Assembly (NCBI GenBank): GCA_037147055.1
Contig: JBAWVW010000035.1
Location: forward strand, 1 to 17,130
Reading direction: 5' to 3'
Length of the DNA stretch: 17,130 nt
Source of the DNA: Casp-actino8 sp037147055
GTDB lineage: Bacteria; Actinomycetota; Acidimicrobiia; Acidimicrobiales; Ilumatobacteraceae
The notes below the pieces were generated by a model. The model was given only the letters and a program-made list of their open reading frames with translations. It was not told the DNA's origin and ran no database searches. Below, piece after piece: positions 1 through 7,325 of the stretch (positions are counted from its first letter, which is position 1; the number at the start of each line of letters is the position of its first letter). The translations under genes were made by a program, and so were the position numbers.

Positions 1-999
1 AAACGCGAACGCCGAAAAGGTCGTGAGGGAGCGAAAACAATTCTCAACCTTGATCCCCCAGATCACACGCGCCTACGTCGACTGGTGAGCAAAGCATTTA
101 CTCCAACTTCGATTGACCGATTGCGCCCACGAATTCAACAGTTGGTCGATGACGTTTTGGATAAGGCCGCAAAAAATGGCGGCATGGAACTCGTTGACGA
201 GATGGCCTTTCCGATCCCTTTCCAAGTGATCTCAGATCTATTGGCGATGCCCACAGATCGTTCCGATGAATTGCGCGAATGGGGTCAACTGATCACTCTC
301 TCTTTGGAACCAACGTCAACTCTTGAAGACCTCGATCGAACTGATGGGGCTTTAAACGAAATGATCCCCTATTTGTTCACGATCATTGAAGATCGACGCT
401 CTCATCCGGGCGATGATCTGCTGTCGGCCCTGATCGCCGTTGAAGACGAAGGGGACAATTTGGGTCTTGATGAACTGATCTCTTTCGTCGTTCTGCTGTA
501 CATCGCTGGTCACGAGACGACCGTCAATCTGATTGGCAATTCCATCAATGCTTTGCTGCGCTTCCCCGACCAGTTATCTCTCTGGCACAACAATCCGAGC
601 ATTGGATACCGTGCCGTTGATGAGCTTTTGCGCTTTGACGGACCAGTCCAGCAGACAGTTCGCGTTCCCATCGTGCCCGTGACTTATCAGGCATTACATG
701 GGCCGGTCACAGTACAACCAGGAACAATCGTGACGACGCTCTTGGGTGCCGGGAACCATGATCCAGCAATCTTCACGGATCCACATATTCTCCAACTCGA
801 TCGCGCTAACTCCAATCGTCATCTCGCTTTCGCTGGCGGCATTCACTATTGCTTGGGTGCGAGTTTGGCAAAGTTAGAAGCCGAAATCGCTGTCGGATCA
901 ATGGTTGCAAGATTTCCGAATATGCATGCTGTGGGTGACATCACTTGGCGCGATCGTCTGACCATCCGCGGCGTTGATCACTTGCAATTAGAGTTCTAA
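1..999 (+). CDS. Cytochrome P450, C-terminal part (5' end outside window)
   Basis: Heme-thiolate monooxygenase of the soluble bacterial type, which inserts one oxygen atom into an organic substrate using electrons from a ferredoxin/reductase pair not seen here. The reading frame is open from base 1, so the gene is cut by the window edge; the GTG at 85 is internal, because residues just before it read LDPPDHTRLRRLVSKAF, the conserved C-helix region. Visible motifs are the I-helix A-G-H-E-T-T oxygen-activation motif (about 505-525), the K-helix E-x-x-R (DELLRF, about 619-636), and the heme-binding loop FAGGIHYCLGA with the proximal Cys at 850-852. About 100 N-terminal residues seem to be missing. 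It converges on the SDR gene with only five bases between the two stop codons. Substrate unknown. Confidence 0.95.
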   Translation, partial: KRERRKGREGAKTILNLDPPDHTRLRRLVSKAFTPTSIDRLRPRIQQLVDDVLDKAAKNGGMELVDEMAFPIPFQVISDLLAMPTDRSDELREWGQLITLSLEPTSTLEDLDRTDGALNEMIPYLFTIIEDRRSHPGDDLLSALIAVEDEGDNLGLDELISFVVLLYIAGHETTVNLIGNSINALLRFPDQLSLWHNNPSIGYRAVDELLRFDGPVQQTVRVPIVPVTYQALHGPVTVQPGTIVTTLLGAGNHDPAIFTDPHILQLDRANSNRHLAFAGGIHYCLGASLAKLEAEIAVGSMVARFPNMHAVGDITWRDRLTIRGVDHLQLEF

Positions 1000-1004
1000 A
1001 AAAA

Positions 1005-1817
1005 TCACGAACGAGTTTTGTACTTCACAGCCCTATTGCCATTTTCATCTCGAGTGTCAAACTCCTCGGACAAATCTTCAATCCATTGAATGGAACCCGA
1101 ACGTTCCATGAGATCGGGCGCCACCACCAAAGCAGCAATTGCGCGACCAACACCAAGAGTGGTCTGCGCCGCGGTGAGGTCCATGCCACGGTCACCTGAG
1201 ACTGCCTGAATAAATTCGGTTGCCACGGAGCCTGGATAAATAGAACAACAAGCAATTCCCTTGGGCTTGAGCTCCAAAGCCATATCGGCACTGAGTCGAT
1301 TGAGACCCGCTTTGCCGGCACCATAGGACGAACTGAAGTGATATGAACTTCCTCCAGGCGAGGAGACATTCATAATTGAGCCTCCTGCACCAGCGGCGAA
1401 CAGCAGTGGCGCAGCATGCCACGAAGCCACATAGTGAGCCCTCAGCCCAATTCCTACTTGATCGTCCCAAATGCTGATCGGATGATCCCAAAAGCCACCG
1501 CCCCAGGCGGGAGGATCGGGAATCTTGTAGACATTGTTGACCAACACATCGATCTTGCCGACTTCGTCTTTGATTCGTGCAAAGAGAGCAGCGATCTGCG
1601 CATCATCGCCATGATCAACCTGCACTGCGACACCCTTGCCGCCCGCATCATTGACCATCTTCACCGTGGTGTCAATCGTCAGTGGTCCACTTCCGGCACT
1701 GCGCCCCGTGATGTACACGGTGGCACCCTTTTCCGCCAAAGCGATCGCAGTTCCTCGTCCAATGCCACGACTTGAACCAGTCACCACGGCGATTTTCCCG
1801 GCTAGTTCTCCACTCAT
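1005..1817 (-). CDS. SDR-family oxidoreductase (DHRS1-like)
   Basis: Short-chain dehydrogenase/reductase of 270 residues, predicted to oxidise or reduce an alcohol/ketone with NAD(P). The Rossmann glycine motif TGSSRGIG is at residues 13-20, the acidic residue of the VDH motif near 68, the structural motif at 94-97 reads N-N-V-Y (the usual form is NNAG; NNAY-like variants are typical of DHRS1-type SDRs), the catalytic Ser is around 152-153 and the Y-x-x-x-K pair is Tyr165/Lys169. Thr38-Gly39-Arg40 after the second strand would suit NADP(H). The ATG overlaps the stop of the upstream P450 as ATGA (1814-1817), so the two are translationally coupled. Likely role: dehydrogenation of the alcohol made by the P450 (inference). 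It is the last gene of the minus-strand operon. Confidence 0.95.
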   Translation of the reverse strand: MSGELAGKIAVVTGSSRGIGRGTAIALAEKGATVYITGRSAGSGPLTIDTTVKMVNDAGGKGVAVQVDHGDDAQIAALFARIKDEVGKIDVLVNNVYKIPDPPAWGGGFWDHPISIWDDQVGIGLRAHYVASWHAAPLLFAAGAGGSIMNVSSPGGSSYHFSSSYGAGKAGLNRLSADMALELKPKGIACCSIYPGSVATEFIQAVSGDRGMDLTAAQTTLGVGRAIAALVVAPDLMERSGSIQWIEDLSEEFDTRDENGNRAVKYKTRS

Positions 1818-3088
1818 CGAGGCGTACCAGTCGCAGCAGTGAATTCAACCTCAAGATTCGTCAAACCGCGCAACATAAAGCTCGGGAAGTACTCGTATTT
1901 GTTTGAGTCTGACAGAGTGATTGTGTCAATGCGCTTGGAGAGTTCTTCAGCAGCAACCTTGCCCTCAAGTCGCGAGAGATTGGCGCCCAAACAGAAATGA
2001 ATTCCCTTACCAAAGGCCAAATTCTCGCGTAAGTGCTCACGGTCGGGGTTGAAGCCATCTGGATCGTCATACAAGGCCTCATCACGATTAGCGGAGGCAA
2101 AAACAATGATGATTCGCTGGCCCTTAGTCAGTTGTACCCCACCGAGTTCAGTGTCCTTGGTAAGAATGCGCCACATGCCCTGAGTTGGCGTTGACAAACG
2201 GAGCGTTTCTTCAACGACTTTTTCAGCACGTGATGGATCGGCCTTGAGTTTTTCCCATTCGGCAGGATTCTCTGCCAGTAAACGAATCATCTCCGTCAAT
2301 GTCTTAGTGGTGGTTTCATTTCCAGCCACCAACAATTGCTGCACAATGCTCAACATTTCAGCCATATCAAGTTGACGCTTATCCGTCACTTCAGGATCAT
2401 CGTCATCAATCGCTGCGTTGAGCAAATTAGTCAACAAGTCATCCTGTGGTTCAGTGCGACGCAGATTGATCTGCTCAGCAAAATAATGCTGAAATTCGTT
2501 GACGCCATATTCAGCCTGAATGCGTTGTTCAATCGTGATGTTTGTCCCGATACCCGCAATCGAATCATCAGACCAACGCTTAAAATCTGCCAGACGATCA
2601 TCAGGCACATTCAATGCCTTGGCAATGACCCGCACGGGCAAAGGGACACCAAACTCCTTGACGAATTCGATGCGACCCTTATCAATCCACGAATCAATCA
2701 AACCAACGGTGATTTCACGAATGATTGGTTCCATCTCGGCGATCACCTTGGGGTGAAAAGCGCGCGCCACAAGGCGTCGATAGCGGGTGTGGTCGGGTTG
2801 ATCAGCAGTCAGCATGGTCGGTACACGTGGGTAACCAGCAGCCATCACATCGGCGAACTTTTCACGGTCCGCTGAACTCAATGGCATACCTGAGCCACCA
2901 AACAACGATGAATACGTCTGCGGGTCACGCAACACTGTCATCACCAAATCATGTTTCGTCACTAGGTGAACACCGATGCTCGGCACTGGGTGCACCGCTG
3001 AGTCGGCACGCATTTGGGCGTAGTGCGGATAAGGGCACTGCTGCGTCGTGGGATCAAATGGGTTAAAGGTACTGATGTCGATGGTCAT
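1814..3088 (-). CDS. Cytochrome P450 (full length, 424 aa)
   Basis: Complete soluble bacterial P450 of normal length. It shows the C-helix region TADQPDHTRYRRLVARAF, an I-helix motif V-A-G-N-E-T-T, the K-helix E-x-x-R (EETLR), and the heme loop FGKGIHFCLGA with Cys366 as the proximal thiolate. Asn replaces the more common His/Asp before E-T-T, as it also does in the P450 at 5914-7212; the two share stretches such as VFASANRD and look like paralogues. The start ATG at 3088 is preceded by GGAGAA about 6 bases upstream. It lies 23 bases after the F420 oxidoreductase gene and overlaps the SDR start by 4 bases. No membrane anchor, so cytoplasmic. No ferredoxin or ferredoxin reductase gene is present in the window, so redox partners must be encoded elsewhere. 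Confidence 0.96.
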   Translation of the reverse strand: MTIDISTFNPFDPTTQQCPYPHYAQMRADSAVHPVPSIGVHLVTKHDLVMTVLRDPQTYSSLFGGSGMPLSSADREKFADVMAAGYPRVPTMLTADQPDHTRYRRLVARAFHPKVIAEMEPIIREITVGLIDSWIDKGRIEFVKEFGVPLPVRVIAKALNVPDDRLADFKRWSDDSIAGIGTNITIEQRIQAEYGVNEFQHYFAEQINLRRTEPQDDLLTNLLNAAIDDDDPEVTDKRQLDMAEMLSIVQQLLVAGNETTTKTLTEMIRLLAENPAEWEKLKADPSRAEKVVEETLRLSTPTQGMWRILTKDTELGGVQLTKGQRIIIVFASANRDEALYDDPDGFNPDREHLRENLAFGKGIHFCLGANLSRLEGKVAAEELSKRIDTITLSDSNKYEYFPSFMLRGLTNLEVEFTAATGTPR

Positions 3089-3111
3089 GATGTTCTCCGC
3101 TCACATTGAAT

Positions 3112-4083
3112 TTATTTACCTGAAAGTCGTTCAACGACTGGAATCACTGAATCCATGACGGATGCACCGAAACTTGTGTAACTAATACCAAACCGTTCAC
3201 GCCGCTCAACAATGCGATCACAGATTTCATCCACTGAACCAATCAGCACATTGGGATGCTCGGCAAAAACCTCAGGAGTCATTCCAAACATTGGCGCCAT
3301 CTTGGCACGTGTGCCTGCACCATCTGGAGTGACCACCGTGAAGTAGGCGGCGATTTCAATTTCAATCTGATCAAAACGCTCGCCGGCTCCATTGCGAATC
3401 CACTGGATTTTCTGATCCGTGTGTTCCGCCGTTGACGAGCCGATACCTTCGGCACCCAACTTGCCTGAGGAGTTGTTGAAGTTGAGGCTGACGATGTCGG
3501 CTTCACGACCTGCAATAGTCAAAATGCGTTGTGCTCCCCCACCGATCATGATTGGCGGCCCTGATTTAGTGAAGGGCTTGGGCACGGCTTCGAATCCCAC
3601 AGCGTGGACGTGAGTTGTGTCGATATTCAGTTCACCTTCGGCGAAAGAAGCGCGGAGCAAACCAATAACTTCCTCAAAACGGTCCAGCCGCACTCCCGCA
3701 CGATCAAAAGGAATTCCGACAGCTTCATATTCACCTTGCAACCAGCCAGCGCCTAAACCAAGTTCAAGTCGCCCTTCGGAAAAAAAGTCAAGGGTGGCAA
3801 CTTCTTTGGCCAGCATCACTGGATTGCGATAGTCGACGCAAAGAACGCGACAACCCACCTTGATGGTGCTCGTAGCCTCGGCTGCCACTGCCATTGCTGG
3901 AATCGCTGCCACAGTTTGCACGGGGTGACCAGTCGCCGCCAGAGCAGGTCCAGGACCAATGATGTGATCAGCAAGATGGAAAGAAGAAAAGCCGGTCGAC
4001 TCTGCTTTGCGCGCCAGTTCTCGCCATTGCTTGCCTGACTCTGGGGCATACGCCTGCAGACCAAATCTAAAAGGATGACTCAT
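3112..4083 (-). CDS. LLM-class F420-dependent oxidoreductase
   Basis: 323-residue luciferase-like monooxygenase-superfamily protein. The N-terminal FRFGLQAYAPESG, the LADHII segment, the segment DFFSEGRLELGLGAGW and the later GPPIMIGGG are hallmarks of the actinobacterial F420 branch; it most resembles what I remember of the family called MSMEG_2516-type. Such enzymes transfer hydride between deazaflavin F420 and a carbonyl, alcohol or enone; the substrate is not predictable. Use of F420 is family knowledge, not directly visible, and FMN use cannot be excluded. The ATG overlaps the stop of the PEP-utilising gene (ATGA, 4080-4083), so it is co-translated with it, and it is followed closely by a P450, indicating a shared pathway. 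Confidence 0.92.
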   Translation of the reverse strand: MSHPFRFGLQAYAPESGKQWRELARKAESTGFSSFHLADHIIGPGPALAATGHPVQTVAAIPAMAVAAEATSTIKVGCRVLCVDYRNPVMLAKEVATLDFFSEGRLELGLGAGWLQGEYEAVGIPFDRAGVRLDRFEEVIGLLRASFAEGELNIDTTHVHAVGFEAVPKPFTKSGPPIMIGGGAQRILTIAGREADIVSLNFNNSSGKLGAEGIGSSTAEHTDQKIQWIRNGAGERFDQIEIEIAAYFTVVTPDGAGTRAKMAPMFGMTPEVFAEHPNVLIGSVDEICDRIVERRERFGISYTSFGASVMDSVIPVVERLSGK

Positions 4084-5822
4084 GCTGGCACTTCCAAAAT
4101 CGTGACGGCTCCATTATCACCGTTGACTTCAATCAATGAACCATCGATGATTCGCACGGTGGCATCGGTAGCCGACACAACGCATGGAAGACCAAGTTCG
4201 CGACTCACGATGATGGCGTGGCTAATAGCCGCTCCTACATTGACGACGACTGCTCCACAGGACATGAACAACGGCGTCCATGCGGGATCGGTATTCGGAG
4301 CGATCAAGATATCGCCAGGCTCAAGGTCGCCCGGTTCCGTGGGATCAAGAATGACTCGTGCGCGCCCAACATATTGACCAGTGCATCCAGGGACTCCCTG
4401 AACAACGTCACCAACTTGAGCACGGGCTGCCGTGGACTGACCCTTCTTTTTGTATTCACTGAGCGGGGGCACGATGCCGTTCTTGATGAAGAAAGGTGGC
4501 TCAAGAAGTTGTAGGGCTTGCCATTGCGCATGGCGCTGGGCGAGAACGTCCGTCAACGATGTTGGATTGAACAAGAATTCATCAAGTTCAGAGTCAAGCA
4601 AAGCAAACACGTGATGTGGATCCTTCAAAGTACCTTGTGCTGCGCGTCGCAGACCCAATTCGCGAAACGCCATACGAACTTCGTGTAACGCGCGAATGAT
4701 ATTGGTCTTGGTCCGCTCGCGGATTGCCATTTGTGAACTGGCGGTCAACGCACCTTCCAATTGTCCGGCCAACTCATCGCCGAGTGGGCGAACCTTGTCG
4801 CGCACATCTTGAGTCAAAGCCTGACGCTCTTGAGCCTTGCGGGCATTGCGAATAGTTGGCGACTCGCCATCTTTCTGCAGACGAATACGATCGATGACCG
4901 CAATGGCGTAGGCCGGCTTTGTCTCCCATGTGTCAGCACTGATCTCCCACTCATTGGGACCGCGCGATCCAAATTCAACGAGGAACTGCTCGAACTGTGC
5001 TTGGAAATGTTTTACTTCACTATCGGTTGAAGACGACAGACGATCAACGAGACCGGTCAAGCCAGCATTGAACTCTTTGCTGACTGCGGCAGAAGCATTC
5101 ACGATACGCGACAAATCCCACATCCGATAACTAGGTTCAGCCGAGTCAACATCTCCAATGCCTGCCAACAACTTCATCGCAGTTTCTGGTTCACCAATCG
5201 CTGCACAAATGGCACCCAAAATTCCGGGCGCGATGGCTGAGTCAGATGAAGGAGGGGTATGACTATCAAATAATTTACGAAGCAATGGCTGCAACATGCG
5301 GGCACGTGTGAGAAGTCCAGCATCGCTCAATGTTGCTAAGTCCGGGCGACCCCGACGCAACTCAATAGTCATCTGCTTTTCGGCATCGACTTCAGGAATT
5401 GAGGTATTGGTCATCACCCATCCGAGGTGAGCCAAGATTCCTTCTGCCATTTCTGGACGTTCATCAAGCGGATGCGCCTCATAGGGCGGGACTTCAGGAT
5501 GATCCCCGAAGAAGGCAAGATCTAGTTGCTCGACAGTGAGTAGCGGACTGCGCACGGCCTGCATTCGCACATTGGCCAAGTTGATGTAGAAATAGCCGGC
5601 GAAAAAGCCACACACTTCAGGTTCGCCATTGGTGAACTCGTCAAGGGTGTAATTCCCTCCCCGTACATAACCGTCACGCCAACCAAGCAAGATGCCATTT
5701 TCCCAGCAGAATTGCTGGCTCAGAGGACTGGCCGAAACGCTGAGGACTTCGCCGGCATTGGCTCGGGTGTAATGCGGCCAACGCTTACTCGGCGCCCTAT
5801 CGGTTATCCAGCGATCAGCCAT
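4080..5822 (-). CDS. PEP-utilising enzyme mobile-domain protein
   Basis: About 580 residues. The C-terminal ~110 residues are a swivelling phosphohistidine domain like that of PEP synthase, PPDK and rifampin phosphotransferase: G-Q-Y-V-G-R-A-R-V, GDILIAPNTDPAWTPLF, then the A-I-S-H-A motif with the candidate phospho-accepting His535, followed by R-E-L-G-L-P-C-V-V. The N-terminal ~440 residues are mainly helical-looking and contain no ATP-grasp motif or PEP-binding TIM-barrel motif that I can recognise, so the protein may work on a novel phospho-donor or with a partner. I chose the ATG at 5822 (MADRWITDRAP) because GGGGAGGG lies about 8 bases upstream and homologues typically begin there; an upstream ATG at 5861 has poor spacing to its purine tract. 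First gene of a four-gene operon with F420 oxidoreductase, P450 and SDR. Confidence 0.85.
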   Translation of the reverse strand: MADRWITDRAPSKRWPHYTRANAGEVLSVSASPLSQQFCWENGILLGWRDGYVRGGNYTLDEFTNGEPEVCGFFAGYFYINLANVRMQAVRSPLLTVEQLDLAFFGDHPEVPPYEAHPLDERPEMAEGILAHLGWVMTNTSIPEVDAEKQMTIELRRGRPDLATLSDAGLLTRARMLQPLLRKLFDSHTPPSSDSAIAPGILGAICAAIGEPETAMKLLAGIGDVDSAEPSYRMWDLSRIVNASAAVSKEFNAGLTGLVDRLSSSTDSEVKHFQAQFEQFLVEFGSRGPNEWEISADTWETKPAYAIAVIDRIRLQKDGESPTIRNARKAQERQALTQDVRDKVRPLGDELAGQLEGALTASSQMAIRERTKTNIIRALHEVRMAFRELGLRRAAQGTLKDPHHVFALLDSELDEFLFNPTSLTDVLAQRHAQWQALQLLEPPFFIKNGIVPPLSEYKKKGQSTAARAQVGDVVQGVPGCTGQYVGRARVILDPTEPGDLEPGDILIAPNTDPAWTPLFMSCGAVVVNVGAAISHAIIVSRELGLPCVVSATDATVRIIDGSLIEVNGDNGAVTILEVPA

Positions 5823-5868
5823 TTTCGGTCCCTCCCCTGTGCAAGTCTGTGCGACCAACATCTCTCCC

Positions 5869-5890
5869 TAGAAACTAACCGATTGGTTAC
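5869..5890. promoter_or_regulatory. Palindromic operator-like site upstream of the PEP-utilising operon
   Basis: The 91-base gap between the P450 stop and the next gene contains TAACCGATTGGTTA at 5876-5889, a near-perfect palindrome with five perfect outer pairs, a G-T step and an A-T centre. Read on the minus strand it continues as CGGTTAGTTTCTA, which closely matches CGATTAGTTTATA in the inverted repeat at 7249-7288. This form resembles TetR-family operators in actinobacteria. It lies about 50-65 bases before the chosen start codon at 5822, a plausible place to control the operon. Regulator identity is unknown and no regulator gene is in the window. Confidence 0.45.
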
Positions 5891-5913
5891 TTCTGACGCT
5901 ACGCCGAGGGTCA

Positions 5914-7212
5914 TTACCCCCAAGTTGAGATATTTAATCCCGTGAGTCCGCGTAGAACAAAGGAGTCGCCATAGTGAAAATCGTTATCCGGCGCCAGCGA
6001 AAAGGGCTCAAGAGTTTCCAAAATCAGTTGGATTGCTATGCGGGCCTCACTTCGCGCCAGTCCCGCCCCTGGGCAGAAATGCTCCCCGTTGCCAAAGGCC
6101 AAGTGTTCCTTGACATTCAATCTTTCGGGGTCAACTTGGTCGGGATCGGCGAATTTGCAACCGTCTCGGTTAGCCGAGGCAAAAACTAGCCATAAATGGT
6201 CACCCGCCGGGATTGGCGTCCCGGCAATCTCAACATCAACTTTGGTCTGACGGAATAAGCCCCCAACAGGAGCCTCAAAGCGCAACATCTCTTCAATCAG
6301 ACCATCAATCAGTGCGGGTTCTCGCCGTACGCGTTCTTGAAGTTCAGAATCTTGCGCCAAACAACGAATCATGTTGGTAATCAGATTGGTCGTTGTTTCG
6401 TTACCGGCAACAAGAAATTGTTGCAACATGCCCAACTGCTCATCGTCAGTTAGTTTCTCCCCATCAATGTCGGCGTTAGCAATATCCGACAACAGGTCAT
6501 TCGTGGGCACTGCCTGACGCTGGGCGATTTGAGCCAAGAAGTATTCAGCGAATTGTTTCGTCGACAATAAGAAACCTTTGACCTGCTCGGTGGACGGCGA
6601 ATGATTACCAACGGGCATCACGATGTCATTTGACCACTTCTTAAAGGTCGCCAAATCCTCACCGACGACACCGAGCGCCAAGGCAATGATGGTCATCGGA
6701 AGTCCAACGGTGAAACGCTCAACGATATTCACCTGTCCAGTTTTGGCAAGATCCGCTTGAACATCTACCAAGAGTCGAGTTGCGACCTCCGTGATCGCTG
6801 GCTCCATAGCTCGAATACGGTCTGGACGAAATGCAGGATTCACTAACTTGCGCTGACGGCGATGATCAGGTGGATCGGCGTTCAACAACACCGCAACTCG
6901 ACCTCGGCTCATGGCTGATGAATCAAGAACCGCTGCCATCTCAGGGTCCTGCATCAACTCCATGATTCCCTTCATCAGGGCCTCTCCCGCCGCCTGCGGG
7001 CCCGTCGGATTGAGGCTGGAGAAGCGCTCAGTATCCCGCAAAATCGAACGCACATCGTCATAACGCGTGATGATCCATGCCCCCAAGTCCTGATTGAAAA
7101 CAAGTCCGTCGGTCTCTCGCAGACCAGCAAAGATCGGATATGGACAGGCGATCGCTCCTTGACGGCGATGGATTAAATCATCAATGACGAAGGTCTCGGG
7201 CTCATTGCTCAT
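5914..7212 (-). CDS. Cytochrome P450 (full length, 432 aa)
   Basis: Third P450 of the window and a likely paralogue of the one at 1814-3088. Motifs: NADPPDHRRQRKLVNPAF in the C-helix region, I-helix V-A-G-N-E-T-T, K-helix EEMLRF, and heme loop FGNGEHFCPGAG with Cys380; a Pro follows the Cys where Leu is more usual. An insertion of about 20 residues rich in Met and Glu lies between the B and C regions (around residues 75-105), similar in placement to the other full-length copy. Start ATG at 7212 gives the family N-terminus, but only a weak purine-rich Shine-Dalgarno (GAGACAAG) precedes it. It is divergent from the molybdenum oxidoreductase and shares with it the inverted repeat at 7249-7288; it is followed after 91 bases by the PEP-utilising operon. 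Confidence 0.95.
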   Translation of the reverse strand: MSNEPETFVIDDLIHRRQGAIACPYPIFAGLRETDGLVFNQDLGAWIITRYDDVRSILRDTERFSSLNPTGPQAAGEALMKGIMELMQDPEMAAVLDSSAMSRGRVAVLLNADPPDHRRQRKLVNPAFRPDRIRAMEPAITEVATRLLVDVQADLAKTGQVNIVERFTVGLPMTIIALALGVVGEDLATFKKWSNDIVMPVGNHSPSTEQVKGFLLSTKQFAEYFLAQIAQRQAVPTNDLLSDIANADIDGEKLTDDEQLGMLQQFLVAGNETTTNLITNMIRCLAQDSELQERVRREPALIDGLIEEMLRFEAPVGGLFRQTKVDVEIAGTPIPAGDHLWLVFASANRDGCKFADPDQVDPERLNVKEHLAFGNGEHFCPGAGLARSEARIAIQLILETLEPFSLAPDNDFHYGDSFVLRGLTGLNISTWG

Positions 7213-7248
7213 AACTTGTCTCGTTTCGGAAAGTAAATCGACCTCTGG

Positions 7249-7288
7249 TCTGTTTATAAACTAATCCAGCGATTAGTTTATAAACAGA
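7249..7288. promoter_or_regulatory. 18-bp perfect inverted repeat in divergent promoter region
   Basis: Left arm TCTGTTTATAAACTAATC (7249-7266) and right arm GATTAGTTTATAAACAGA (7271-7288) are exact reverse complements separated by CAGC. Each arm also contains the self-palindrome GTTTATAAAC (7252-7261 and 7276-7285). It occupies the 113-base space between the start codons of the divergent P450 (7212) and molybdenum oxidoreductase (7326). TATAAA in each arm could act as a -10 element facing outward, so a dimeric repressor here could block both promoters; this is inference. No poly-T tract follows, so an operator is more likely than a terminator. Confidence 0.7.
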
Positions 7289-7325
7289 GCCGTGGGGACA
7301 AGGTTCAACGGAAAAGGGGCAAAAA

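Noticed and set aside
2336..2875. 179-codon open frame on the plus strand
   Set aside because: It is antisense to a P450 with clear motifs; composition is low in recognisable domains and there is no ribosome-binding site.
5823..5861. Longer start for the PEP-utilising protein at 5861
   Set aside because: The purine tract directly touches the ATG, while the ATG at 5822 has a strong, correctly spaced Shine-Dalgarno and the family-like N-terminus.
7249..7288. Rho-independent terminator
   Set aside because: The repeat is AT-rich, lies between two divergent start codons and has no adjacent T-run, so it fits an operator better.
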